The translations under genes and the position numbers were made by a program. DNA of 64,000 bases from JALYYC01 sp039922495 (GTDB taxonomy: Bacteria; Chloroflexota; Dormibacteria; CF-121): NCBI GenBank assembly GCA_039922495.1, contig JBDTEO010000028.1, forward strand, positions 62,001 through 126,000, given 5' to 3'. Below are positions 25,574-34,753 of the stretch, in pieces (within the stretch, counting starts at the first letter, position 1; every line of letters starts with the position of its first letter). The notes beneath the pieces were generated by a model, which worked only from the letters and a program-made list of their open reading frames with translations, did not search any database and was not told where the DNA came from.

Positions 25574-26792
25574 ACGCCCGCGCCAGGATCTCGATCGGAT
25601 GCGCGGAGCGGCTTCCCGTCCCGTGCTCGACCTGCATCCGGCAGGTCTCGCAATCGGCCAGCACGGCGTCGCTGCCGGCGGCCTTGACCGCCTCGAAGAG
25701 GCGGCTCCCGATCTTCATCGAGAGATCGTATTTCTCCACCTTGACCCCGTAGGTCCCGGAGATGCCGCAGCAGCCTTCGTCCACCTCGTTCAGCTCGACG
25801 CCTGGGATCAGGCGAAGCAGCCGCATCGCGGGGTAGCCGATCCCGTGCGACTTCAGATGACAGGGCGCGTGATAGAGCAGCCGCATCGGCAGCGTCTGGA
25901 ATTCGAGATTCAGCTCGCCGCCCTCGTGCAGCATCCAGAGGTACTCACAGATGTCGTAGACGCGCGCGCCCACCCGTTCGGCGCCGGGGATGTCGAGCAG
26001 ATGCCCGTAATCGTGTTTGAGCATCAGCCCGCACGAGGTCGAGCTGGCGATGATGTCGACGTTTTCCGGCAGCGTGCTCAGCCGCCGCACATTTTCCACG
26101 CCGTACTTGCGCGCCAGGTCCATGTTCGAGTTGACCACCGCCGGAATGCCGCAGCACTGCTGCCTGGGCACGATCACCTCGATCCCGTTGCGCTCGAGGA
26201 TCGCGACCACCTGCTCGCCGAGCCGCCGGTCGTTGTAGTTGACCCAGCAGCCGTAGAAGTACGCCACGGTGCGGCGCGTCGTTGCCGGTCGCGACCGCCG
26301 GCGCATCCAGCGCTCGAAGGTGAGCCACTGGTAGTGCGGCAGCGGACGCTTGCGATGAATGCCGATGACGCGTTCCATCAGCCACCGCACGATCGGGTTG
26401 CGGTTGCCAAAGTTGGCAAGCGGCGCGGTCATGCTGCCGAACGCACCCAGCAGGCGGGTATGCCCGAGCACCCAATCGCGCAGGGTGCGTCCCTTTTCGT
26501 TGGCGCCCTTGTTCTGCGCGCGGCGAATGTATTCCTGGATGCTCACCTGCGAGGGACAGGTGACCTCGCAGAGCTTGCAGCCGGAGCAGAGATCGAGCCC
26601 GGCCGTGACCGTCGGCTCCTGCGGATCGCGGTAGCGCTCCGATTCGGGACCGAGAAACTTCGGGCCGCGGAAGATGTCGGTCGAGCGCGCCACCGGGCAC
26701 ACCGTGTTACACGCGGTGCATTTGGTGCAGGCTTCGACCGGTTCCGCCTCCTCGACCGTGTCGGAGAACGGTTCGTGCTCTTCGGTGATCAT
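25560..26792 (-). CDS. glpC: Anaerobic glycerol-3-phosphate dehydrogenase, subunit C
   Basis: 410 aa. Iron-sulfur subunit carrying electrons from GlpAB to quinone. Two ferredoxin-type 4Fe-4S motifs, CTKCTACNTVCPVA and CSGCKLCEVTCP, in the first 90 residues; two CCG-type motifs (QQCCGIPAVVN and EGCCGISGTYG) bind the membrane-side cluster. It overlaps glpB by 4 nt. Confidence 0.92.
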   Translation of the reverse strand: MITEEHEPFSDTVEEAEPVEACTKCTACNTVCPVARSTDIFRGPKFLGPESERYRDPQEPTVTAGLDLCSGCKLCEVTCPSQVSIQEYIRRAQNKGANEKGRTLRDWVLGHTRLLGAFGSMTAPLANFGNRNPIVRWLMERVIGIHRKRPLPHYQWLTFERWMRRRSRPATTRRTVAYFYGCWVNYNDRRLGEQVVAILERNGIEVIVPRQQCCGIPAVVNSNMDLARKYGVENVRRLSTLPENVDIIASSTSCGLMLKHDYGHLLDIPGAERVGARVYDICEYLWMLHEGGELNLEFQTLPMRLLYHAPCHLKSHGIGYPAMRLLRLIPGVELNEVDEGCCGISGTYGVKVEKYDLSMKIGSRLFEAVKAAGSDAVLADCETCRMQVEHGTGSRSAHPIEILARAYGHG

Positions 26793-28054
26793 GCCGCCAT
26801 CGCCTCCTTCGCGGCGCGGTATCCGGTGGCGATGGCCAAGCCGCCGCGCGACCGCGTCGTCGCGGGGTCATAGCCGGCGATCGCGCCGCCGGCGACGAAG
26901 ACATTGCCGGCCAGCGGATGCCCGGCCTCGTCGACCGGCTGCAGCCGGTCGCTCACCGGGTAGCCGACCTGGGCATAGGGCTGCGGTTGAAAGAGCGATT
27001 CACCGGCGCGCTCGCTGGGCATCGCCGAGGTCGACAGGGTGCGATGAAAGAACGGGTCTCGGACCTGGTGCGGCCCCGCGCGCAACGCGCCGTCGACCCA
27101 GTCCTCGAGCGCCAGGACGTAGCTGCGTGCCTCGATCGGTTGCTCGCGCCCGGCCGATTTGAGCAGGATCCGCCGGCAGCGGCCCTCGCCGACCTCGGCC
27201 GCGTGCGCGGGAGCCGCCCAGATCATTTCCACCCCGGTTTCCTGCAGGTGCTTGCGCAACCGATCAAAGAGGCGCAGGCCGAGGACCGAGGGTGGCAGCG
27301 TCGGGATCTCGAAGACGGGGTGGCCGACCTCGGCCTGCAGGCGCGCGTGGACCTGGTTGCCGTGCGTCAGGCCCAAAACCGCCGGCATCCCGATGCGCGC
27401 ACCGGCCGGGGTCTGGCTGCCGATGCGGACGGCGACCTCACGGCGGAACGGCTCGTCCTCGAAGGCGCGCGCCACGTCGATCGAGGTGAACAGGCGCCCG
27501 TGCTCGAAGCCGGGCAGCTCGACGCGGATCGCCTGGACCGCGTCCGCACCGCGTCTCCACCACCGAGCGAGGTTGGCCGCGGCCAGCTCGGGCACGAAAT
27601 CCTCGTAGCCATAAAAGCCGCACAAGACGATCGCCTCCTCCCGTTCCAGGTCTCCGGCGGCCATCGACGCCGGCAGCAAGCAACTGGGCTTGGCCGTCCC
27701 GGTCGCGGTCGGGAGCAGCAGGTTGCGGGCAAGGCTCCCCTGCCAGGACAATCCGGCCGCGCGCAGCCAGTCGACCAGCAGGGCCACGCCATCGCGCAGC
27801 GCCGCAAGGCCGGCCCGCGCGTATGGATGGTCGGGATGGTCGGCGATCAACTGCGCGACGCCGGCGTCCGGCTGCTCGACCGGTCGCGTCGTCAGGGCGT
27901 CGGCATACCCGAGGACGTCGATCGTCGCGTATACGAAATAGAGGGATGACAGGCCCGGCCAGATGAGCAGCGGCTGGCGGCCGGCCTGCTGCAGCGTGCG
28001 CGCGGCGACCAGCGCCGCGAGTCCGGAGCCGACCACCGCGACGTCCGCCTTCAT
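26789..28054 (-). CDS. glpB: Anaerobic glycerol-3-phosphate dehydrogenase, subunit B
   Basis: 421 aa from ATG 28054, which overlaps the glpA stop as ATGA; an open frame further upstream is a shadow of glpA. Flavin-binding N-terminus VAVVGSGLAALVAARTLQQA and C-terminal NVFVAGGAIAGYDPATTRSR. With GlpA and GlpC it oxidises glycerol-3-phosphate to dihydroxyacetone phosphate at the membrane. Confidence 0.9.
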   Translation of the reverse strand: MKADVAVVGSGLAALVAARTLQQAGRQPLLIWPGLSSLYFVYATIDVLGYADALTTRPVEQPDAGVAQLIADHPDHPYARAGLAALRDGVALLVDWLRAAGLSWQGSLARNLLLPTATGTAKPSCLLPASMAAGDLEREEAIVLCGFYGYEDFVPELAAANLARWWRRGADAVQAIRVELPGFEHGRLFTSIDVARAFEDEPFRREVAVRIGSQTPAGARIGMPAVLGLTHGNQVHARLQAEVGHPVFEIPTLPPSVLGLRLFDRLRKHLQETGVEMIWAAPAHAAEVGEGRCRRILLKSAGREQPIEARSYVLALEDWVDGALRAGPHQVRDPFFHRTLSTSAMPSERAGESLFQPQPYAQVGYPVSDRLQPVDEAGHPLAGNVFVAGGAIAGYDPATTRSRGGLAIATGYRAAKEAMAA

Positions 28055-29631
28055 CCGGGTCCATCCAGCGTCAGCTGGCGGTCGAGGTTGAAGAGCTCCT
28101 CGTGCACACCGGCCGTCACCTGCGCCTGGCGCAGCTGGCTGCCCCAGAAGACCTGCCGGACGCCGCGCCAACGAGTCTCGAGGAAGTCGGCCATGGCGCG
28201 CGTGGCCGCCTGGCCGCCAAGGTGCCGCTCTGTCACGAGCCTGCCCGCCAGTCGGTAGGAGCAGATCGCCGCCTGGCACGGTCCCATGCCGGCTCGGGTC
28301 CGACGGCGGATATCTTCCAGCGTGCGCACCGCCGGATCGGCAAACCACGGGTCGGCATCCTGGGGGCGCACCAGCTCGCACTCGCAGAGAAGCGGCTGCA
28401 AGGCCAGCTCATCGGCGTGGGGCTTCGGCATCCCCATCTGCGCCGGACGATGGCGCAGCTGATCGAACTCGTCCGCCCGGTCGTTGAGGGGCACGTCGGC
28501 GGTGGCACATGGCGTCGTCACGCCCAGGCGGTGCGCGACGGCATCGGTCACCCGTTGCGCCATCAGGCGGTAGGTCGTGACCTTGCCGCCGACGATGCTG
28601 GTGAAGCCGGCGATCCCGTCGCGTTCCTCGTGGTCGATGACGGCGAAGTTGCGGCTCATCTCGCGGCCCTCCGCCTCGGCGCCCAGGTCGTAGAGTGGCC
28701 GGACGCCGGCGTAGGCGCGCATGGCGCGCGCGGTGGTGACCCCGTCGAGCATCTTCGCGCCTTCGTCGATCATCCGGCGGACTTCGTCCCATTCAATCGG
28801 CAGGACCTCCGGGTCGGGCACCTTGACCGAGGTCGTCCCGAGGATCGCGACACTCAGGCCCGGCACGACGATGTCGCCGTCGCCCGGCTTGTGGCAGCGA
28901 TTGATCGCCGCATGCGCCAGCCGGCGGGAGAGGACCACCATGACGCCCTTGACCGGGACCACCTTGACCTCGACGTCGAGCAGGCGCGCGACGAACCCGG
29001 CCCACGCGCCGGTAGCGTTGATCACCGCCTTGCACCCGATCGTCGTCTCCTCGCCGGTCATGACGTCGCGGATGACGACGCCGCTCACCTGGTTGCCGGT
29101 TTTCAAGAAGCCGGTCACCTCGGTATAGGTGCGCACCTGCGCCCCGCGGCGCCGCGCCGAGGACACGTTGCCCATCACCAGGTAAAACGGGTCCAGGTGG
29201 CCATCCTCCGGGATCCAGAACGCGGTCCGGACGTTCGCCGAGAGCGCGGGCTCTCGCCGCCGGGCCTCGTCCACCGAAATCCGCTCGCAGGTGATCCCCG
29301 CCTGGCGACAGCCCTCGACAAAGCGCGGCTCCCAGGCCTCATCCTCTTCCGACACCGAAACGAAATACCCCCCGGTGTCCTCGACGGTCGTCTTCGCGAT
29401 CCGGCGGAGGATGCGGCCCTCCTCGACACACTCGATCGCGGCCGCCAGGTCGTTGACGCAGTACCGCCCGCCCGAATGGAGCAGGCCATGCGACCGCCCG
29501 GTCGTGCCGGAGGCGAGATCACCCTTCTCCACCAGGATCGCGTCGATGCCGCGCATCGCGAGGTCGCGGAGCACCCCGGCGCCCGTCGATCCGCCTCCGA
29601 TGACGACGACCCCAGTCGTGAAGTCAGGCAT
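28051..29631 (-). CDS. glpA: Anaerobic glycerol-3-phosphate dehydrogenase, subunit A
   Basis: 526 aa from ATG 29631. Catalytic flavoprotein. FAD motif VVVIGGGSTGAGVLRDLAMR; substrate-side GTTGRSHGLLHSGGRYCVND; C-terminal BFD-like [2Fe-2S] domain with CECELVRPQD and GMGPCQAAICSYR, which separates GlpA from aerobic GlpD. The start codon lies 11 nt after a stem-loop, so readthrough or processing at that hairpin may set its expression. Confidence 0.93.
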   Translation of the reverse strand: MPDFTTGVVVIGGGSTGAGVLRDLAMRGIDAILVEKGDLASGTTGRSHGLLHSGGRYCVNDLAAAIECVEEGRILRRIAKTTVEDTGGYFVSVSEEDEAWEPRFVEGCRQAGITCERISVDEARRREPALSANVRTAFWIPEDGHLDPFYLVMGNVSSARRRGAQVRTYTEVTGFLKTGNQVSGVVIRDVMTGEETTIGCKAVINATGAWAGFVARLLDVEVKVVPVKGVMVVLSRRLAHAAINRCHKPGDGDIVVPGLSVAILGTTSVKVPDPEVLPIEWDEVRRMIDEGAKMLDGVTTARAMRAYAGVRPLYDLGAEAEGREMSRNFAVIDHEERDGIAGFTSIVGGKVTTYRLMAQRVTDAVAHRLGVTTPCATADVPLNDRADEFDQLRHRPAQMGMPKPHADELALQPLLCECELVRPQDADPWFADPAVRTLEDIRRRTRAGMGPCQAAICSYRLAGRLVTERHLGGQAATRAMADFLETRWRGVRQVFWGSQLRQAQVTAGVHEELFNLDRQLTLDGPG

Positions 29632-29641
29632 ACATAACAAA

Positions 29642-29670
29642 GAGGAAAGGACCGAAGCGGTCCTTTCCTC
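29642..29670 (-). terminator. Intercistronic hairpin between glpK and glpA
   Basis: Perfect 12-bp arms, GAGGAAAGGACC (29642-29653) and GGTCCTTTCCTC (29659-29670), with a 5-nt loop. On the minus strand it is followed by TTTGTT, a weak U-tract. It probably ends part of the transcription after glpK or stabilises the upstream mRNA, with glpA beginning right after. Confidence 0.75.
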
Positions 29671-29700
29671 CCATGCTAGCGAGTGCCTTCGTTCCGCGTC

Positions 29701-31260
29701 TTACGACTTTGCGCCGGCGCCGACCGGCTGCTTGGCCGGCTCCTTGTCGACCCATCCGAGCGTCTTCGACACCGCCTTCTTCCAGCCCGCCAGTCCGGCC
29801 GCGCGCTGGTCCTCGCTGGACTTGGGCTCGAACACCTTGTCCACCTGCCAGTTCTTGCGCAGCTCGTCGAGCGTGGTCCAGAACCCGGTGGCCAGGCCCG
29901 CCCCGTAGGCGGCGCCCAGCGACGTCGTTTCCTGCACCTGCGGCCGGATGACCTTGACGCCCAGGATGTCGGCCTGGAGCTGCATCAGGAAATCGTTCTT
30001 GACCGCTCCGCCATCGACCTTGAGCGTGGTCAACTTGACGCCGGAATCCTGCTCCATCGCGTCGGCGACTTCCTTGGTCTGGTAGCAGATCGATTCCAGC
30101 GTCGCCCGGACGATGTGGGCCCGGTTGACATAGCGGGTCAACCCCACGATCGCGCCGCGGGCGTACATGTCCCAATGCGGCGCGAACAGGCCGGAGAAGG
30201 CCGGCACGAAGTAGATGCCGCCCGCATCCTCCACCGACTTGGCGATCGCTTCCGTCTCCGAGGCATCCTTGATCAGCCCCAGGTTGTCGCGCAGCCACTG
30301 GATGGCGGCCCCGGTGATGGCGATCGACCCTTCCAGCGCATAGGTGCACTTGCCCGCCTCGAGGCCGTACCCGGCGGTCGTCAGCAGGCCGCTCTTCGAG
30401 GGCACCGGCTTGTTGCCGGTGTTGAGCAGCATGAAGTTGCCGGTCCCGTAGGTATTCTTCGCCTCGCCAACGGAATAGCAGGTCTGGCCGAAGAGGGCTG
30501 CCTGCTGATCGCCGAGGTCGGCGCAGACCGGGACTTCGCCACCGACCGGCCCGTTGGCCTTTGTTTGGCCGTAGAACTTCTTGTCGCTCGAGGGCCGGAT
30601 CTGTGGCAGCATCGCCCGCGGCACCTTGAGCTTGGTCATCAGCTCCTGGTCCCAGTCGAGCGTCTTCAGGTCCATCAGCATGGTGCGCGAGGCATTGCTG
30701 TAGTCGGTCACGTGCGCCCCGCCGTCAGGACCTCCGGTCAGCCACCAGATGACCCAGGTATCGATGTTGCCGAAGAGCAGGTCGCCGCGCTCGCCGGCGG
30801 CGCGCGCGCCGGTCACGTTGTCGAGGATCCACTGGATCTTCGGTCCTGAGAAATAGGTCGCGACCACGAGGCCCGTCTTCGCTTTGACGGTCGGCTCGAC
30901 ACCATCGTTGATCAATTTCTGACAGATGTCGATGGTGCGGGTGTCCTGCCAGACGATGGCGTTGTGCACGGGTTTGCCCGTCTTCTTCTCCCAGACCACG
31001 GCCGTCTCGCGCTGGTTGGTTACGCCGATGCCCGACAGCTCGTCGGCCTTGATGCCTTTCTTCTGCATCGAGCCCTTGATGACGCGCTGGGTCTTGTCCC
31101 AGATCTCCATCGCATCGTGCTCGACCCATCCGGGCTTCGGGAAGATCTGTTCGTGCTCCAGGTAGTCGGTCGACACGACCTTGCCGTCGTGGCTGAACAC
31201 CATGAACCGCGTCCCGGTCGTCCCCTGGTCGACGGCCGCCGCGTATTTCTTCTCCGCCAT
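29701..31260 (-). CDS. glpK: Glycerol kinase
   Basis: 519 aa from ATG 31260, 6 nt after a strong AGGAGG; ATG 31266 is too close to it. Phosphorylates glycerol with ATP. FGGY-family motifs: AAVDQGTTGTRFMVFSHDGK, SGIGVTNQRETAVVW, WQDTRT, and the ATP-site YGTGNFMLLNTG and DGGAVKNDFLMQLQADIL. No lysine-rich additions; length is slightly above the usual ~500 because of an Ala/Lys tail. Confidence 0.95.
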   Translation of the reverse strand: MAEKKYAAAVDQGTTGTRFMVFSHDGKVVSTDYLEHEQIFPKPGWVEHDAMEIWDKTQRVIKGSMQKKGIKADELSGIGVTNQRETAVVWEKKTGKPVHNAIVWQDTRTIDICQKLINDGVEPTVKAKTGLVVATYFSGPKIQWILDNVTGARAAGERGDLLFGNIDTWVIWWLTGGPDGGAHVTDYSNASRTMLMDLKTLDWDQELMTKLKVPRAMLPQIRPSSDKKFYGQTKANGPVGGEVPVCADLGDQQAALFGQTCYSVGEAKNTYGTGNFMLLNTGNKPVPSKSGLLTTAGYGLEAGKCTYALEGSIAITGAAIQWLRDNLGLIKDASETEAIAKSVEDAGGIYFVPAFSGLFAPHWDMYARGAIVGLTRYVNRAHIVRATLESICYQTKEVADAMEQDSGVKLTTLKVDGGAVKNDFLMQLQADILGVKVIRPQVQETTSLGAAYGAGLATGFWTTLDELRKNWQVDKVFEPKSSEDQRAAGLAGWKKAVSKTLGWVDKEPAKQPVGAGAKS

Positions 31261-31274
31261 GCCCATCCTCCTTG

Positions 31275-31934
31275 CTATGTCGTGGTTGTCGCGCGTTGAG
31301 GAACCGCCGCCACGCTCTCGCTCAATGTCCGCAGCATCAGGTAGGACGAGGTTGCCCCCGGGTCCTGATGGCCGATGCTACGGTCACCGAGATAGCTGGC
31401 GCGCCCTTTCAACGCCTTCAGCGGAATGGTGGCCTTCATCCCTTCTTCGGCCGCGTCTGCCGCCGCGGCCAGCGCCGACTCGATCGAGACACCCTCGCCC
31501 AGCGATTGCTTCGCCCGGTCGATGGCCGGTCCCAGTGCATCGACCATCGTCTTATCGTTCCGGTTGGCCTTGCCGCGCTCGACCACGCCCTTGAGCCCGG
31601 CCTCGAGCGCCGAAACCAGCTCCTCGCCGCTCACCTCCGACTTGCCGTCCAGCGCCGCGCCGGCGCGCAAGAAGAAGGTGCCGTAAAGCGGGCCACCGGC
31701 GCCGCCGACCGAGCCCACCAGCGCCATGCCCGTGGTCTTCAGCAGCGTGCCGGCGTCCTTGTCGCGGACCGGGGCCAGTTTGACCAGTACGGTCTGGAAG
31801 CCCCGGTCCATGTTGATGCCGTGATCGCCGTCGCCGATGGCGGCGTCGAGCCCGGTCAGGTATTGCTTCTGCTCGGCAACCACGCCGGCATAGCGCTCCA
31901 ACCAGGCCAGGATCTGCGCCTGCGTCACCGCCAT
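31275..31934 (-). CDS. dhaL: Dihydroxyacetone kinase, ADP-binding subunit
   Basis: 219 aa. Magnesium-ligand motif AIGDGDHGINMDRGF (three aspartates) and SVGGAGGPLYGTFFLRAG typical of the DhaL all-helical barrel. It keeps ADP bound as a cofactor that is re-phosphorylated by DhaM. Seven nt follow the dhaK stop. Confidence 0.92.
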   Translation of the reverse strand: MAVTQAQILAWLERYAGVVAEQKQYLTGLDAAIGDGDHGINMDRGFQTVLVKLAPVRDKDAGTLLKTTGMALVGSVGGAGGPLYGTFFLRAGAALDGKSEVSGEELVSALEAGLKGVVERGKANRNDKTMVDALGPAIDRAKQSLGEGVSIESALAAAADAAEEGMKATIPLKALKGRASYLGDRSIGHQDPGATSSYLMLRTLSESVAAVPQRATTTT

Positions 31935-31941
31935 CGTCGGG

Positions 31942-32970
31942 TCAGACTTTCCAGCGCAGCGCTGGCGTGTGCACCGGGGCGTCCCAGAATTTGGTGCTCT
32001 CCGCGTCGAGCTTGAGCAGCGTCACCGAGCAGCCCGCCATCTCGAGCGAGGTGATGTACGAGCCGACCAGCGAGCGTGTCACCTTGAGGCCCTGGCCCGT
32101 CAGGTACCGGTGCACCGCATTGAACACGACGTAGAGCTCGATTAAGGGCGTCCCGCCCATCCCGTTGACGAAGGCGAGCACCTCGTCGCCGCGCTTGAAG
32201 GGCAGGTCCTTGACCACGGCGCTGGTCAGGATCTCGGCGATCTCGTCCGCCGACTTGAGCTTGGTCCGCTCGCGGCCGGGCTCCCCGTGGATCCCGATGC
32301 CCAGCTCCATCTCGTCGTCAGCAATCTCAAAGGTCACCTTGCCCGCGGCTGGCACCATGCACGAGGTGAGCGCCATGCCCATGCTGCGTCCGTTCGCGTT
32401 GACCTTCTTCGCGAGCGCCGTGACCGTCTCGAGGTCGGCGCCCGCTTCGGCGCAGCCACCCACGATCTTCTCGAGCAGCACGGTGACGCCCACGCCACGG
32501 CGGCCTGCGGTGTACAGGCTGTCCTGGACCGCGACATCATCGTTGGTGATGACGGCGTTTACCTTCGCGCCTTCGCCGCGCGCCAACTCGGCCGCCATCT
32601 CGAAGTTCATGATGTCGCCGGTGTAGTTCTTGACGATGTGAACGACGCCCGCGCCGCCGTCGACCGCTGCGGTCGCCCGCGCCATCTGGTCCGGCGTCGG
32701 CGAGGTGAAGACCGCGCCGGGACACGCCGCATCAAGCATGCCGAGCCCAACGTAGCCGCCGTGCATCGGCTCGTGGCCGCTGCCGCCGCCCGAGACCAGC
32801 CCGACCTTCCCCTTCTTCGGCGCATCCTTGCGGATGATCACGTTCGGGTCGTACTCAACCCGAATCAGGTCGGCGTGCGCCGCGGCCATCCCCGCCATGG
32901 CGTCCTTGACCTCGGTCTCCGGCGTGTTGATCAGTTTCTTGAGCCTGGTTGCGGTCGTGACTTCCGCCAT
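31942..32970 (-). CDS. dhaK: Dihydroxyacetone kinase, substrate-binding subunit
   Basis: 342 aa. Binds dihydroxyacetone covalently through His228 in GIHGEPGRERT; LVSGGGSGHEPMHGGYVGLG near residue 58 carries the second active-site histidine. A perfect AAGGAGGT lies before the ATG. The 66-nt gap after glpF includes a small hairpin (GGCGGG 32994 / CCCGCC 33011). The PTS-type subunit set (DhaK, DhaL, DhaM) is complete. Confidence 0.93.
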   Translation of the reverse strand: MAEVTTATRLKKLINTPETEVKDAMAGMAAAHADLIRVEYDPNVIIRKDAPKKGKVGLVSGGGSGHEPMHGGYVGLGMLDAACPGAVFTSPTPDQMARATAAVDGGAGVVHIVKNYTGDIMNFEMAAELARGEGAKVNAVITNDDVAVQDSLYTAGRRGVGVTVLLEKIVGGCAEAGADLETVTALAKKVNANGRSMGMALTSCMVPAAGKVTFEIADDEMELGIGIHGEPGRERTKLKSADEIAEILTSAVVKDLPFKRGDEVLAFVNGMGGTPLIELYVVFNAVHRYLTGQGLKVTRSLVGSYITSLEMAGCSVTLLKLDAESTKFWDAPVHTPALRWKV

Positions 32971-33036
32971 CCCTTACCTCCTTATGACTGGAAGGCGGGC
33001 GAGACCAAATCCCGCCCACCTCCCACCGGCTGTCGC

Positions 33037-33990
33037 CTAAACGGGCGGCGCCTCGGGCACACCCCGAGCGACCAGTACGTGCTTGATGAAGAAGTCGTAG
33101 ATGTAGATACCGAGCACCCCACCAATCAGTGGACCGATGATCGGGATCCAGAAATAGTTCGAGAAGTTGCCCCCATTGCCTGGCAGCGCGGTCTGGCCCC
33201 AGCCAGCGAAGAACGCGAAGAGGCGTGGGCCGAAGTCACGAGCCGGGTTGATCGCATACCCGGCATTGGCGCCAAACGACATCCCGATGGCTGCCACGGC
33301 AAGCCCGATCAGCAAGGGCGCCAGGTTGACCTTCGGGGCCAGGTTGCGACGGTCGATGAGGGCCGCCACGAACATCAACAGGAAGGCCGTCCCAACGATC
33401 TGGTCGATCATGGGACCGATCCAGCCGCCGTGGAAGTAGGGCGCTGGGAAGGTGGCAAAGATCGAGAAGCTGGCCACGTTGCTGGCATGCGCCACCTTGC
33501 TGGCGGTTTCGTACGCCGAAATCGCATCGTGATAGACGAGGAACACGAGTGCGGCGCCGGCGAAGGCTCCTGCGACCTGGGCCGCCCAGTACGGCAGGAC
33601 CTTACGCCAGGGAAAATCGCCACGCACCGCGAAGGCGAGGGTAACCGCCGGATTGATGTGTGCGCCGGTGATCCCGCCGGCCACGTAGATCCCCATGGTG
33701 ACGGCGATCGCCCATCCCCAGGTGATCAGCAGCCAGTCACCTGCGGCTAAGAAGATCGTGGTCGAGGTCTGCGCCCGCCCGGACCCGGGGAGCGCGGCGA
33801 CCGCCATCGCGACCACCCCGACTCCAAAGGCGATCAGGACGAAGGTCCCCAAAAACTCCGCCCCCAGGTCGCCCCAAAGGCCGTGTCGCATCGCGCCGAT
33901 TCCCGATCGTCCGCGTACTTCCGGGACTGCGGTCTCCTGCCCGCCGATCGGCGGGGCGACGGTTGCCCGTGTTGGTCTGTTGTCTGCCAT
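33037..33990 (-). CDS. glpF: Glycerol facilitator (aquaglyceroporin)
   Basis: 317 aa from ATG 33990, preceded by TAAGGAGGA; open frame upstream to 34047 lies in the mRNA leader. Six membrane helices and two half-helices with the NPA boxes HINPAVTLAF and YAINPARDFGPR; the Asp after the second NPA marks glycerol-conducting members. The ~45-residue N-terminal extension is Pro/Arg-rich and unusual. First structural gene after the regulated leader. Confidence 0.93.
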   Translation of the reverse strand: MADNRPTRATVAPPIGGQETAVPEVRGRSGIGAMRHGLWGDLGAEFLGTFVLIAFGVGVVAMAVAALPGSGRAQTSTTIFLAAGDWLLITWGWAIAVTMGIYVAGGITGAHINPAVTLAFAVRGDFPWRKVLPYWAAQVAGAFAGAALVFLVYHDAISAYETASKVAHASNVASFSIFATFPAPYFHGGWIGPMIDQIVGTAFLLMFVAALIDRRNLAPKVNLAPLLIGLAVAAIGMSFGANAGYAINPARDFGPRLFAFFAGWGQTALPGNGGNFSNYFWIPIIGPLIGGVLGIYIYDFFIKHVLVARGVPEAPPV

Positions 33991-34062
33991 GCGCGCTTCC
34001 TCCTTAGCCATGATTCGGAACGGGTCGCTTAAGGGCTGCCATCCCACCTCCTCGCACGCAAC

Positions 34063-34111
34063 AAAAAAGCCCTAACCTACACGCTCCGATTGGAGCGCAG
34101 AGGTCAGGACT
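34063..34111 (-). terminator. Leader terminator upstream of glpF (likely GlpP target)
   Basis: On the minus strand AGTCCTGACCT pairs with AGGTTAGGGCT (two G-U pairs), enclosing a second perfect stem CGCTCC/GGAGCG, and is followed directly by TTTTTT. The hairpin (34068-34111) lies ~70 nt before the glpF start and about 30 nt downstream of the predicted transcription start. This is the layout of GlpP-antiterminated glycerol operons in Bacillus; binding by the GlpP proteins is inferred. Confidence 0.75.
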
Positions 34112-34146
34112 TTTCCCTTCAGTGTCCCGCCGTTCGCTGTGCGACT

Positions 34147-34175
34147 GTCATAACACAGGGATGCGGGTCTGTCAA
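34147..34175 (-). promoter_or_regulatory. Sigma-70 promoter of the glpF operon
   Basis: Minus strand TTGACA (34170-34175), 17-nt spacer, TATGAC (34147-34152). The -35 box overlaps the stop codon of the upstream antiterminator gene. Predicted transcript start is near 34140, giving a ~150-nt leader that includes the terminator. Confidence 0.75.
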
Positions 34176-34753
34176 TCGCGAACTGCAACTGGGCTGAACT
34201 CACGCCATACCTCGGGGCGCGCGCAGGACACGACGTTGGCACCCGCGGCCAGCACCGAATTCGCCTGCTCGGTCGTGGTGATGTAGCCGGTCCCCCACAC
34301 CGGGGTCCCGGTGACCTCCCGTATTGCCGGCATCACCTGGGGTACTGCGACCCCGGGCGCGATGGCGATGGCGTAGGGAGCCGGGGCAACGATACTGCTG
34401 AGCCCGGTCTCCAACCCGGTGGAGTCGAGGGCGTGGATGCGCTGCACCGTCCGGAGCCGGAACCGGCTCGCATCGGCAAGGAGGTGCGGCCGAACGGATA
34501 CCACCCCGGAAAAGCCGAGGTCGGTGGCGAGGAAGGCGAGGGCGGCGCTGTCCGCGGCGATCCCCTCGACACCATCGAGATTGACGAAGATCGCGATGCC
34601 CCGGCGAGCGGCGGAGGCCAGCGGGCCAATGATCGCCAGCAGGCTCCCCCGCTCCAGCAGGACCTGCCGGTAACCGAGATCCAGGGCCTGGCTCAGGGAT
34701 GCGGCATCACGGATCGCGGGCAGCAAGGAGCCGCTGAGATCCGGCGTCCTCAT
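34172..34753 (-). CDS. GlpP-family antiterminator, diverged copy
   Basis: 193 aa from ATG 34753, overlapping its upstream paralogue as ATGA. Same barrel layout as GlpP: AIRDAASLSQALDLGYRQVL, VVSVRPHLLADASRFRLRTV, PVWGTGYITTTEQANSVLAA. The HxDL segment conserved in GlpP is changed to FVNLDGVEG, so ligand or RNA binding may differ. GlpP binds glycerol-3-phosphate and lets polymerase read through the leader terminator. It sits directly upstream of the operon promoter. Confidence 0.75.
   Translation of the reverse strand: MRTPDLSGSLLPAIRDAASLSQALDLGYRQVLLERGSLLAIIGPLASAARRGIAIFVNLDGVEGIAADSAALAFLATDLGFSGVVSVRPHLLADASRFRLRTVQRIHALDSTGLETGLSSIVAPAPYAIAIAPGVAVPQVMPAIREVTGTPVWGTGYITTTEQANSVLAAGANVVSCARPEVWREFSPVAVRD

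Noticed and set aside
34063..34111. Bidirectional terminator for a plus-strand gene
   Set aside because: No plus-strand gene ends here; the promoter and reading direction fit a minus-strand leader.
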